Source of the DNA: Luidia sarsii
Lineage: Eukaryota > Echinodermata > Asteroidea > Paxillosida > Luidiidae
Assembly: GCA_949987565.1 (NCBI GenBank)
Contig: OX465101.1
Coordinates: 20,327,624-20,391,623 of the forward strand
Direction of reading: 5' to 3'
Length of the DNA stretch: 64,000 nucleotides
Positions 19,165 through 29,491 of the stretch are shown piece after piece. The notes below the pieces were generated by a model, which saw nothing but the letters and a program-made list of their open reading frames with translations, did not search any database and was not told the origin of the DNA. The position numbers and the translations under genes were made by a program. Within the stretch, counting starts at the first letter, position 1; each line of letters opens with the position of its first letter.

Positions 19165-19577
19165 ATGGAGGACATTGTAATGGATCCCGTCGACGGTGGT
19201 TTCAACGAGGACGCCGTCGCTGAAGAAGAAGAAACTGCGTTTATGGACGACAATCCCGCGCTAGAGGCCGAGGGGGATGGCGGCGAGTTGGCCCCCTCGT
19301 GGGCGAGTGGTCCAGAGAAGCCGGTTGATGTAAAGAGCTTCGCATCCGCCGAAGATCGCGACAAGGTCGTAGCGCTATTTAAGGAGGAGTGGTCAATATA
19401 CGGACAGCCGGCTGCTCTCAAATTTGAGGTATCCAAGGAAGGAGCTTTGTGGGTTAAATGGAGGGGAGAGTGGAAGCTCTTGACGTGGGAGAATGATCCA
19501 AGACGGTTTCTTACCGGGAAGTCAATCCGAAGAAAATATGGGACGAACATGGCTCGAGCTCGAGACGATTAAACGGG
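19165..19577 (+). CDS. acidic protein, N-terminal part of the membrane-protein gene
   Basis: ATG at 19,165, frame open to 19,572. The first 60 residues are very acidic. They are followed by a basic, aromatic-rich domain with LWVKWRGEWKLLTWEN and RRFLTGKSI. Just beyond, in another frame, ELETIKRVLNEDAT leads directly into the copy-2 membrane region. It therefore looks like the N-terminus of the gene whose C-terminus is in the duplicated block, with the middle deleted. It is divergent from the capsid-like gene (19,117), with 47 bp between start codons. Function unknown. Confidence 0.45.
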
Positions 19578-19987
19578 TTCTGAATGAGGATGCCACGGCA
19601 CGCTCGCTGAGCGCGTACGGACCTTGTTTCGCGAGCAGGGGTGACCATCGCGTCCATCTTAACCGCTATTGGGATGGCAATATCCACCCTCGTTCTAGCT
19701 CTGAGAGGTGGTGGCGCACAAACACCCCACCAACACCACCACCACCACCCTCCGACAAAGGAGGGTTGAAGGAATGGGTTAAAAAACACCTGCAGTCTCT
19801 TGGACGCGCCCTGGCTAATCTAGCGTGTAAAGCGGCAGCGGCCCTTCCGGGTATCATCGGGTCTATCGTTTCCTGGCTCCTCTCACTTCTCGCGCGGACA
19901 GCCAACTGGCTAGGAGAAAATCTTTGGGCGATGGCTCTGGCGGTAGGAGGCCTCCTCTTGGTGGCTGCCCCGGACTGGCTATCGTAG
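19578..19987 (+). pseudogene. membrane-protein gene, 3' part, copy 2
   Basis: Same content and same internal frame changes as 17,665-18,061, ending at 19,985-19,987. A GGCA insertion changes the frame at the junction with ELETIKRVLNEDAT. Confidence 0.5.
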
Positions 19988-20252
19988 AAGCCAAATCGCT
20001 GCTAATATTATCGCGACCCCGCCCACGATCGACCAGGGCTGTTTTTTCGTCCTCATGCTCCGAGGCTGTCCTGGTTGTGAGTTGTACGAGCTCGCTGATG
20101 TTGGGCGTGGTTGTGGGTTGTTTAGGCCCGTCGGTGTCGGGCGCTGCCTCCGTCGGGAGACTGACCATCGGTTGTACGAGTCCTTTCTCACCGGTGTCGT
20201 TCGCATATCCGGAGTGGGCGTCACTCACATTTATATCCCTATTCACACCCAT
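19979..20252 (-). pseudogene. tail-anchored low-complexity protein, copy 2
   Basis: As at 18,053-18,356, with a Val-to-Ile change in the membrane segment and Arg-to-Ser in the flanking basic patch. Both copies keep the hydrophobic anchor. Confidence 0.4.
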
Positions 20253-20308
20253 AACAGATGATTCTCGGCAGAAGCAATGGTTATCTCATTGTTGTAGCCC
20301 ACCACCCC

Positions 20309-20520
20309 TCGCTGGACTTTTAGAACCATATCGCTTGGCGCCATATAGGCCAATTCCGAAGGTAAAGTCTACCTTACCGCTGGCGTTTATTAACACATCC
20401 TCATAGCGCGCGACCGACAAAGGGAGGTCTACGGGGCTATTGATCGCGCTTTCGATGTTGGCTAGGAACTACTTCTGCGCATCGAATGCGGTGCCGGTGC
20501 CGAGAATGCGCGTCCTCGTC
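20309..20520 (-). pseudogene. virus-like gene remnant (ILGTGTAFDAQ frame)
   Basis: The minus-strand frame after the stop of the next gene upstream reads RILGTGTAFDAQ, one in-frame stop, then FLANIESAINSPVDLPLSV and DFTFGIGLYGAKRYGS. The composition looks coding, not random. It is cut on its 3' side by the duplication at about 20,308. It may be the C-terminal half of the 20,534-20,974 gene or a separate small structural gene. Confidence 0.4.
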
Positions 20521-20533
20521 TGCCCTTAAGCCC

Positions 20534-20974
20534 CTAAGAGCGCCCACACGTATAGGTCCTGATGCTCTTGTTCAACCGCACAACACCCGCTTCGGTGAAT
20601 CCTTCCGACTTGTCGAGGATGAAGGTGATCCACACGCTCTCCCCTTCTTGCCCAGGAACTATGTAATCGACGGTGAATGGGGCGGGCCTGCCAGAGCCTG
20701 CGAAAGACATCCGGTCTTTTCTGTAATCGTTCGACGAAATAGCGAAGCTGGGCTGGAGCATGTCACTTTTAATCAGATCGCCGCTGACCGCTTTAACAGT
20801 CCGTACTTTCCCTTTCCACCAATGATACGGTATACCCAGACCATCATTTTCACTGCGTTGTTGTTTCCAGTTCGTGTTGTAAAATTGTAAGATACACGTA
20901 CCGAACTCATCGCAGACGCGTTCGTAGTCCCCCCGGGTATAATAATTATGTGTCAAAGGCGTTCCAGATGTCAT
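20534..20974 (-). CDS. uncharacterised virus-like protein
   Basis: Open frame of 146 codons beginning MTSGTPLTHNYYTRGDY, with WKQQRSENDGLGIPYHWWKG and WITFILDKSEGFTEAG stretches. It is GC-rich like the neighbouring virus-like genes and on the same strand as the capsid-like gene. No known catalytic motif; by position a minor structural protein is possible. An ATG a little upstream (near 20,985) is in another frame, so the true N-terminus is uncertain. Confidence 0.4.
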   Translation of the reverse strand: MTSGTPLTHNYYTRGDYERVCDEFGTCILQFYNTNWKQQRSENDGLGIPYHWWKGKVRTVKAVSGDLIKSDMLQPSFAISSNDYRKDRMSFAGSGRPAPFTVDYIVPGQEGESVWITFILDKSEGFTEAGVVRLNKSIRTYTCGRS

Positions 20975-21118
20975 CCTGGGGCATAGGCACGCTTAATTCC
21001 TTGAGGATTCGGCGGGTTTGATAGTATTATATACGTGAAACCTGAACATGGCTCGCATCATCACCGAAACACAACACCCAGTGGTAGCGCACCAGACAGA
21101 CGGCGAAGTTGACTAAAT

Positions 21119-21487
21119 TCATGGGATGAGTTTGCCACTTATATCGACTATATCATCGCTCTTTATCTGGGGCAGCTTGTACCGTTTTTGAGAAAGAATA
21201 TCCGGGTACTTCACACTAAAGCTCGACTTCGCGTCGGCCGCCTGGACCTGCACCAGTTTAAAGACTTGGTGGAAAACACCCCACCTCGCTCATACAACGC
21301 TTCGGGGTTTGATCTGAATGCCGTCGGGATGGATATTGGTTGTTGTGCGGGGACGTTGTTGCGCGGGGGTGGATGGTGGCGCTGGGGTGGATGTCGAACC
21401 TTGACCTCCACCCCACGTACCTTGGCCTCCACCCCAGGCCCCATAATACGGTGGTGGGCGTCTCCCTGCCTTTCGCCAGTTATTCAT
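21119..21487 (-). pseudogene. Gly/Pro-rich virus-like gene, frameshifted
   Basis: ATG at 21,485-21,487. The first frame is Gly/Trp/Pro rich (GAWGGGQGTWGGGQG). Later frames carry PEALYERGG and then SVKYPDILSQKRYKLPQIK, and the region ends at a stop at 21,119-21,121. At least two frame changes. The ordered C-terminal part looks conserved but is not recognised. Confidence 0.35.
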
Positions 21488-21780
21488 AATTTCAATTTAA
21501 GGTGCGCACGTATCAATAGATAATCCAGTATATGTTTCAAACTCTCTCCAATATTCAAAGGGGGGACGCGGTGAGCCTTCAGCAATCAGCAGTACATCGA
21601 TCGATAACCGCGGTGGAGACCTGCGTGTTGGCCTCCGCTCTATCACCTATATGGTAGGATGGTTTAACGTGCGCGAAGGGGAGAGTATTGAATGGGGTGG
21701 TGGTGATTCAGAAGAAATTCCCCCGTTGGCTTCACTGACCTATACAAGATATTATCGCCGGTGCAAAAGCCGAGCTGGAG

Positions 21781-22203
21781 GTGAGCCGGGTGAACGGGGT
21801 AATCACGCTGACTGTTGGGCAGGGTGGAATAGTTCTCAGTCATACGGACTGCTTTAGTCTACTCGGATTGGATGACGGGCTGGGAGGTCTGCGGCTTGAT
21901 GCCGGCACGTATATAACGGCGGACCGACCGGTTAATTTCACAAACACGAAAGAATCACGAAAGAAAGAACTGTACATCCACTTGGAGCAAATTAACAGCA
22001 CTTCCAACGTCGTGAACGGGGCGCCGTCTAGCCTTTTGACTAGGGTCGGGCTCGGCCATCACCAATTTGGCGATATTGTTACTGAATTCAAGCGTCTCCG
22101 AGATGGGGCTTTGGATGAATTAAAGATTACCGTTTTAAATGAATTAGGAAGGCCGGTCGACAACCACGACCTCCCAATACATCTAACGCTCGAAATAAAA
22201 TGA
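21781..22203 (+). CDS. virus-like minor-capsid or fibre-type protein, uncharacterised
   Basis: 140-codon plus-strand frame (GTG or an internal start; the 5' limit is uncertain, since the frame 21,651-21,857 upstream may also contribute). It has YITADRPVNFTNT, ELYIHLEQINSTSN, LLTRVGLGHHQFG and a C-terminal DNHDLPIHLTLEIK. From memory, proteins with the same DNHxLPI...LEIK ending accompany the capsid-like gene in invertebrate genomes. The beta-rich pattern fits a jelly-roll or spike. It is one of the few intact frames of the block. Confidence 0.45.
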   Translation: MSRVNGVITLTVGQGGIVLSHTDCFSLLGLDDGLGGLRLDAGTYITADRPVNFTNTKESRKKELYIHLEQINSTSNVVNGAPSSLLTRVGLGHHQFGDIVTEFKRLRDGALDELKITVLNELGRPVDNHDLPIHLTLEIK

Positions 22204-22371
22204 GTATCTACGGACCTGGAAAAGAAGCTGTCACGAAAGGGGTATGTTGACCGAGCTACGAACACGAGCACGCTCAAAATATACATGTCCTTGGCAGATA
22301 TGTAGTCCTGTACGATGAGAGAGATAAAAAACAATTCTACTTCTCCATCAGGGCGAAGAAAAACGGTTCTG

Positions 22372-22575
22372 CGAGCTGAGAAACAACCGAATAGAGACTA
22401 TATAAAAAAAAAAGTGTTTTTGCGAGCCCTCTGGGAGCATGAGAAACAACCGAATAGAGAATATATAAAAAAAAGTGAAGGGCGCGCGAGCCGAGTCATT
22501 ATTAAAGGCGTAGGGCATGATGAAACAACCTCTGGGAGCAGAGAAACAACTGAATAGAGACTATATAAAAAGTGA
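22372..22575 (+). repeat. three near-tandem repeats with TATATAAA
   Basis: GAGAAACAACCGAATAGAGA followed by an ACTATATAAAAA-type word occurs near 22,378, 22,440 and 22,540 with diverged spacers. Each unit ends in a TATA-box-like word. They sit just beyond the last virus-like gene. Confidence 0.7.
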
Positions 22576-22579
22576 TCCA

Positions 22580-23420
22580 GAACCCCCATTATTATATCCT
22601 ACTATCAATCCAACCATGGAGGTACTTATTCCTCCATGATCCAACCATGGGCCTAAGTTATTATCGGCAACTGACATCCTGACGCAGGTTAGCGGGTTTT
22701 CAACGAACAATATTAAGCACTCAGTCAAAATGACAGTAATGGTTACCCCTAAAAACTAAAATACCCAGAGAAGAAAAACCTTCGCAGGCGGCTCTAGGAC
22801 ATTGTACATTTTGTAGCCTACGTTACCTCCTGTATACGTTGCTAAGAACGATCTGTCCGTAGCTACTATATTATGCATGATGTACCGTGAGTTATGCATC
22901 ACACCATGATCACACATTGTACATGTACATGTACATGTACATGTACATGTACACCTCAGTTACGATACGATGTAGGCCTACATGTACACACTACTCTAGT
23001 ACTACAGTACTACTAAAAGTACTAGTCTACTAGTACTACTGCTAGTAACCAGTTCGTGTATGCAGTAGAGAATCTTATCGATCACCTGAGGGGAAATTTC
23101 TCCCTTTTCCCCAAACGTGAGTAAAACAAATGACCAGTATTGAAATAAGTGATTCTCACTTAATCCAAAGATGGGTGCGTGGGACGGTTTCACGGATAAA
23201 ATCTGGGGGGTTTGGTCGGGGCATGTTTCCTTCCTCCATGGTCAGTGGTACTGGTAGTCATGGAGTCGAAAAGTTAATTTCTCAGGTTTCACTGCGAGAT
23301 TCCTTGGACCCTACTAAAGTACTAATAGTAATACTATAGCCCGACCCCTCAACAAAATTCCAAAGGCCGATTGTAAGGTTCCAAGTTACTCGGACTAGGG
23401 TCCAAGTTACTTAGTTGCTA
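22580..23420. other. non-coding flank with microsatellites
   Basis: Holds a TACATG array (22,917-22,953), a TAGTAC array (22,990-23,045) and, near 23,376-23,415, broken copies of the CCAAGTTACTCGGAC foldback end. No gene supported. Confidence 0.5.
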
Positions 23421-23558
23421 GTCCGAGTAACTTGGACCCGACAAGTCACCCTTTTTTATCGAATTTTGAAATTTTGAGTTTCGGGTGACAGTCACCCGAA
23501 ACTCAAAATTTCAAAATTCGATAAAAAAGGTGACTTGTCGGGTCCAAGTTACTCGAAC
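23421..23558. mobile_element. foldback palindrome, family FB1, copy 1
   Basis: A near-perfect inverted repeat of 138 bp: the left arm starts GTCCGAGTAACTTGGACCCG, the right arm is its complement, and the short centre is GTGACAGTCAC. Related copies lie at 31,528-31,657 and, as a half copy, at 32,261-32,327. It has no coding capacity. Confidence 0.8.
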
Positions 23559-24018
23559 TACTTAGTTGTGGTAACCGTAATCCTCCCAAAGGTCAGAGAC
23601 CTGAGGGTTACGGACCTCTGTGTACAAATATCTATAAATGTATAAGTTTGTGTTTTCACCATTTTTGAAACACTACTGGAGTACTGACAACTGTCCCGAT
23701 CGCGCCGTAGTAGTACTAGTTAGTAGTTACTACTAGTACTACTACTACTAGTCAGAGTAACTTGTACTAGTTACGGACCGCTATGTACAAAAATCTATTT
23801 AAGTTTGTGTTTTCACCATTTTTGAAACTCTAATGTCCCGATTAAAAGTTGCCCCTTTGAAAGTCGCCACACACAATCTAAGGACGTGGATTTGATCCCA
23901 AATGTATATTGAATGTGATCAAATAACTCAAAACTTCGTGGGTAAAATATTTTTCCGAAAAACGGGCAGAAACTCACCCAAATACTGTCTGAAAATGTCC
24001 CGTCAAGGGCAATTCCAT

Positions 24019-25690
24019 GGTAACGGAAGGACATTCACAGGCAGTTTTCAGTTTCTGAGAACATATATTTCAGAGACTTTACCTAATATTAAAAACAAAA
24101 TACCATAGTTATGTGACCATTGGTGCTATCTTTCATTTTCACTGAAAAAATGTGAGTCAAATCTTACACTGACAAAATATGCATATTTAATGAGGTCGGT
24201 AACGGAAGGACACAAAATGGACATGGGTTTTTCACTCAACACGTATTTCCTTTAAACGCTCTGAAGTGTGAGAGTCAATAATGTTGAAAATGTATTGAAT
24301 AGAATCTATAGCCTGTGCCACAATACCTAATCAGTTCCACTTAAAAAAAAAAAGTTGGTGAATGAGAAACAAAGACAAATCTAAACTTGGTTTCGGTAAC
24401 GGAAGGACGGTAACGGAAGGACCATTGAAATTTACATAGTCAATGTATGGGAGATGACAAAATTGTTTTTGGTCCTTCAAACAAACATACTGGAATGAGT
24501 AATGTACAGTTTTTCTGGCATTACTGCATGAGCATGATGTCAAAATTGCCTACTGATACCTGTTCTACACAAAATGTACTGTTCACTTAAAATTAATTAC
24601 GTGTAGGCCTAATTAATGGCTGTATGCACAAGAACATATTTATCGGAAATATAACTATGAAGCTATGACTTTTCTTGAACGATCACAAAATAACAATCAA
24701 AAGGCCCGTGCTTCCACAAATTTGCTTTAGTCAATGGCAACACTACTACTGTAACTAGAACACTTCTGGAATAACTTCTGCAAAATGGTATCTCTCACTG
24801 TTGTCCATGACTGGTGCTTGAAGAATCTTCAGAATTTGCTCATTGGAAATTACTCCAAACTTACATACATACCGGTATCTGCTACATCTTTTGCATTGAA
24901 TACAGCACCCCTTTGGTCACTTTTGTGAAGATGCATGACAGAAAACTCTTAGTCATGAATCTCTGTTATTGTGTTATAAATATAAGCAATATACTTGAAT
25001 TGAATTATCTGGCAACTTTGTTTGGACAAATATATTTCACAACAAAATCCCCACATTTCGGAAGGGAAATCTCCTCATCAGATGTGTGCAGTGATTGTAG
25101 TGCAGGCATCTCAATGAAAAGGCATGATGGAAGTTGGCATAAGCTGTGTAGTTACCAAGTGTACATTGAGCATTAGCCCTACACCAAGCAAACTTATATT
25201 CCAATCCATTTTAATCCATTGGTTCACAAAAGACTTTCCTTTAAAATTTTGACAATATATAAGTTCATGTACAGTACTGTGCGTGTAATTGTGCCCTGTC
25301 ACTACTCATGATTGAGACTTCGGAGACAAGTCACCCCACCTCCTCCCCACTTCTCCCCTCCCCAACCCCTTTCCTCCTCATTGGGGAGACCTATAACGAT
25401 GACAAAACTGATGATAGGAACCTACACAAATATTTACATGGTAATTCGATAAGATGCATAGCATTTTGTCCTTCCGTTACCAATTTTGTCCTTCCGTTAC
25501 CGGAGCTTTGGTAACGGAAGGACACATCATAATTGATGTTAATTAATAAACGTAATGATGTAGAGTCACCAAAGTGGTAAAATATTATTTGCCAGCCTGA
25601 ACTCACTTTTTTTACAGCTTTTCTCTGAATCATTACTGCAATTTTTGAAAATATATTGATAAATGTGTAATTTTTGGTAATGGAAGGACA
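24019..25690. repeat. dispersed GGTAACGGAAGGAC motif
   Basis: Exact copies near 24,019, 24,198, 24,395, 24,409 and 25,510 (plus) and near 25,468 and 25,488 (minus), with a one-base variant near 25,676. The rest of this 1.7-kb stretch is AT-rich and non-coding. Confidence 0.8.
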
Positions 25691-26049
25691 TTTAAAGTAG
25701 CAAAATATTCAAAATCACTGAGGTGAAACGATTTACATGATGCAGGAAAACTTGTTTCTGTAGTCTCATTTATAGCCTGATTACTGATATTACCATTGTT
25801 TTGAAGTTTGAAATGCATTTATAATCCAGAATAGGTGACATACAATCTTCAAGAATTTTCCCTTTTTTTGGAAAAAAATATGTTGATTGCGCAATCCAAA
25901 ATTTAGGTGGGGAAATGCGCGAAAAATCTAATTTTAATCTTACATCTTCAAAATATAGACTTTCAGCTTTCATTTGACACCAAATTTGTGCAATTTGAAT
26001 ATATTTGAAATTTCCAGTGTCATGTTCACCTTTGCGTGGAATTGCCCTC

Positions 26050-27012
26050 AACGTCTCCGCCAGGTTCAGAATCTTAACCTGGCGCCTCGACCAATCAGCG
26101 TGTAGTCTCCTGACGTATATCCCGCACGACGGCTATTTGCTGATTCGCAATAACTGTGATGTACACTATACAGTACATGCGCTGTACATGTGCATGTGAT
26201 GTACAGTACATGTACATGTACATGTGCAACTGCAAGCATAATGCTGGTACATTATGTACTGTACATGTACACGTAGTATACAACAGTACAGTGTACATGT
26301 ACATGTAGAGTTCGTGAACCCGTACGCTCCGTACACACACGCACAATGCATGTATGTACTGTACTGTACAGTACATCATGTTCATCCTTCCATCGTTCTC
26401 AACCTCAATGAACATGCATGCACCTTCAGAATAGCAAAATAGATATATACAGTGTACACTATTTACAAATGCCTTTCATATTCAAATTTCCCGTCTCTGT
26501 ATCAGGCGGCATCTATGTGTGTCCTCACGCATATGAGCCTGGCAAGAATAGGTGTTCCCACTTCTTGCCGTATAAACAACATTTACCTGCTATACTACGT
26601 AACGCAGGCAAATACATGTACTGTACGCTGTACACGAAGGAGTTGAGGTGGTTGTGATCGCTTGCGCGCTTTGCTGTGATCACCGAAACATGGGAAAGAA
26701 GTTTGAAGGGCTGATCTGTTGCTAATCTTCCTGATAATTCTGAAATAATACTACCTTACAGTAACAGTTTTATTTATTTCTAAAAAGCCGTTTCCACATT
26801 ACTGTACATCACACGTACATGACATGTACAGCGCACGTGTTGTATACAGTACAAGTCTATCTTCACAGGGCGATGACCTGCGCGCGCACCACGTGTGTGG
26901 ACAGTTATTGCGAAACAGCAAATAACCGTCGTGCGGGAATTCGTCACGAGACTAAACGCTGATTGGTCGAGGCGCCAGGTTCAGATTCTGAACCTGGCGG
27001 AGACGTTGACGG
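26050..27012. mobile_element. nested inverted-repeat element
   Basis: Arms of about 105 bp: CAACGTCTCCGCCAGGTTCA at the left and its complement at 26,993-27,012, including CTCGACCAATCAGCG and GCACGACGG words in both arms. The interior is a TACATG array plus a stretch (26,390-26,620) related to 60,090-60,960. It lies inside the right arm of the 23.6-27.3 kb element. Confidence 0.6.
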
Positions 27013-27358
27013 GACATTTTCAGACAGTATTTGGCTGAGTTTCTGCCCGATTTTCGGAAAAATATTTTACCCACGATGTTTTGAGTTATTTGATCACATT
27101 CAGTATACTTTTTGGATCAAGTCCATGTTCTTAGATTGTGTGTGGCGATTTTCAAAAGGGTGGAAAAAGGGGGTGATCGGGACAGTGGTGTTTCCAAAAT
27201 GGTAAAAACAAGAACCTCGGTCTAATCTTGTACATATCTACCCGTAAACCTCAGGTCTCCGACCTTCGGGAGGATGAAGGTTACAGTTACCGCAACTACT
27301 ACTACTACTAGTACTAGTATTACTACTACTAGTACTACTAGTACGATCACGAGATCAT

Positions 27359-28511
27359 TTGAGTAAAAAAGCTCACAGATTTCTATCACCAATCAATTTT
27401 AGAACTGCCAGATTCTACCTTCTCCCAAAAATTCACAAGGCCAACAACCCAGGCAGACCCATCATCTCTGGCAATGGTTCACCTACGGAACACATATCTC
27501 TTTTCATTGACTCTTTTCTCAAACCCTTGGTTCCCCAAATCCCCTCATACGTCCCTCACACTCCCGACTTTCTGCGAAAGTTGTAAAGTGTCAAGGATCA
27601 AATTCCGACCACTGCGATAATTGGTACCATTGACGTTTCCTCTCTATACACTAACATCCTCCAGGAAGAAGGCATTTCAAGCTTGCTCCTCGGCCCTGGC
27701 AAAAGGAAAAGAGTCTTCTCCACCCATCTCCGACATAACCACCCTCATGAGGCTAGTGCTGGCCAAGAATAATTTATCCTTTCTTGGCAAGCACTATCTT
27801 CAAGTGCATGGCACTGCCAAGTGCACGCGCATGGCTCCTTCCTTTGCATGCCTCTTCATGGATGACCTTGAGGAACGCATGCTCAGTGAGGCTCCATGCC
27901 GTCCCTGGATTTGGTGGAGATACATAGATGACGTGTTCTTCTTTTGGACTAGGGACGGTAGCAGCTTGAATGCTTTCTTTGACCACATAAATTCCTTCCA
28001 TAGGACTATCAAATTCACATGGGAGCAGTCTCTTCAGCAGACCCACTTTCTGGACGTCACCGTCTGGAAAGACCTCAATACTCTCACTACTGACTTGTAT
28101 TCTAAGCCCACCGGCACTCATCAATATCTCCATTCCTCCAGTTGTCACCCCAGACACTGTAAGAGTGGTATAGCTTACAGCCAGGCCCTCAGATTGAGGC
28201 GCATACGTTCCAATGAGTCTTACTTTCGCCGCCATACACGTGTATTGGCCAGTAACTTGGTTGCTAGAGGCTATACATGTAGTTCTCGCCAAGGGAAGAA
28301 CTCCATTGCTAAAGTCTATTCCATTCCCAGATGTTCGGCACTAAAACAAAAGCCACCAGGTCCCAAGGACAAGCCCAAGGTTCCCTTAGTTACTAAGATA
28401 ACTAAGGAAAACCACCATATTCTCCACACTTCAGATCGTCTGGCTGATGCCATTCCAAATTCTCCTGTTTTGGCTTTCAGGCGCCCCCGTAACTGCGTGA
28501 CTTACCGGTAA
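27359..28511 (+). pseudogene. Penelope-like reverse transcriptase, 5'-truncated and frameshifted
   Basis: The first frame (27,359-27,586) has FYLLPKIHKANNPGRPIIS, a signature of Penelope-like RT. The second (27,621-28,511) has GTAKCTRMAPSFACLFMDDL and the catalytic WWRYIDDVFFFW, then the thumb-type HSSSCHPRHCKSGIAYSQAL and AFRRPRN motifs. A frame change near 27,590-27,670 separates the conserved TIDVSSLYTN segment from the rest. The N-terminal RT domain is absent, as expected for 5' truncation on retrotransposition. The endonuclease follows on the same strand. Confidence 0.85.
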
Positions 28512-28534
28512 TTGTCCGAGCAGAGGTTCCCCCT

Positions 28535-28987
28535 TTGGACTCTTCACCTCCAACTGAATTTGGTACATTTAAGTGTACCTCGAAATGCATTGTTTGCAAG
28601 ACACATGTCAAGGAAATAGACTCTTTCAATGGACATTCTTCTGGAACTACCCACACGACCTATGGCTCTATCACGTGCACTATCTCAAACATCATATACC
28701 TCATCTCTTGTAGAGTTTGTAATATTCAGTATGTTGGCGAGACCAAAAACACCCTCAAAAAACGGATCTATGGCTATAGGTCTACTATCAAAACCGATAA
28801 AAAGGACACCCCTGTTGGGTATCACTTCAATCTTTCTGATCATTCGATATCAGATATGAGTGTATTGGGCATAGAATCACTTGGTCACCGTAGTAATGCT
28901 GTCCGTCTTAGCCGTGAGAAAATGTGGATGAAGCGTCTTCGGACTATTCAACCACATGGTCTCAACATCCAGGAGGGTAATGACTAA
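28535..28987 (+). pseudogene. Penelope-like GIY-YIG endonuclease
   Basis: The frame contains a Cys/His linker (CTSKCIVCKTH) and the GIY-YIG pattern IIYLISC...IQYVGETKNTLKKRI with the conserved Arg, then a YHFNLSDHS segment and REKMWMKRL with a possible catalytic Glu. It is shifted one frame from the RT segment that ends at 28,511, so the polyprotein is broken here. It stops at 28,985-28,987. Same architecture as the fragment at 17.15-17.68 kb, but a different subfamily. Confidence 0.8.
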
Positions 28988-29029
28988 CACCATGCAGCTT
29001 TCTGATAATCCTTCTTTTGTGTTCAGTCC

Positions 29030-29361
29030 TTCACACTTCTCTCTTTGATCTTTCCCCCTATTGTCACTAATCCCTACCCCACTCCTTGCCCTTCTCTTTG
29101 ATCTTTCCCCCTCCTCTCACTAATCCCTACCCTACCCCTTGCCCTTCCCTTTGATCTCTCCCTACCAGCTTCACTCTTTGTCCTTTGTTTCTCATCCGTG
29201 TCCTATTCACTCTCTCCCCCCTTCCTTCGTGTACATGTATCTGTTTTGTCCTTGTCACTCTGCCTTTGAGAAAGGTCCTGCTAGGATCGAAACGTCAGGC
29301 CCACTAAATTTTAGATTTACATTTTGGTAATTTTAGTCAGTAAGCAGTTTGCAACATTTTT
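29030..29361 (+). mobile_element. Penelope-like 3' region: pyrimidine-rich tract, hammerhead-like motif, tail
   Basis: A C/T-rich tract (29,030-29,240) repeats CTTTGATCTTTCCCCC words. It is followed by the hammerhead-like motif and the tail TTTACATTTTGGTAATTTTAG..GCAGTTTGCAAC. Related tails occur at 33.06-33.42, 42.24-42.36, 49.96-50.1, 56.85-57.01 and 63.05-63.15 kb. Confidence 0.7.
29262..29300 (+). ncRNA. hammerhead-like motif with paired core change
   Basis: Helix I GCCT/AGGC encloses a core TTGAGAA in place of CTGANGA, stem II GGTCCT-GCT-AGGATC, then GAAA and CGTC. Relative to the consensus the changes are C3 to U and G8 to A. These two positions pair in hammerhead structures, so the change is compensatory. 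Cleavage activity is unproven. Confidence 0.5.
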
Positions 29362-29491
29362 GTATATCACCTGAATTATATGTCCTGTATGTGTCAGTAT
29401 AAAGTGTAAAATAAGATAACGTCTGCATGATCATAACATGAGTAATTGTAGTAAGTGTTGTGTAATGTTTGAATTTTAATAATTTATGCAG

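Larger units (their letters stand above)
19578..20308. repeat. copy 2 of the 0.72-kb duplication
   Basis: Near-identical to 17,659-18,374. Here it is joined on the left to the acidic gene and on the right to another minus-strand gene, which may be closer to the ancestral order. Confidence 0.9.
23565..27294. mobile_element. long-TIR DNA element with internal 14-mer repeats
   Basis: Terminal inverted repeats of roughly 300-450 bp: 23,565-24,018 matches the reverse complement of 27,001-27,294 plus a piece at 26,037-26,050. The interior has repeated GGTAACGGAAGGAC words in both orientations. No transposase frame was seen, so it is probably non-autonomous. Its right arm is interrupted by the nested element at about 26,050-27,012. 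Confidence 0.65.

Noticed and set aside
22917..22953. A CRISPR-like array
   Set aside because: It is a plain TACATG microsatellite without spacers. No CRISPR array or cas gene was seen.
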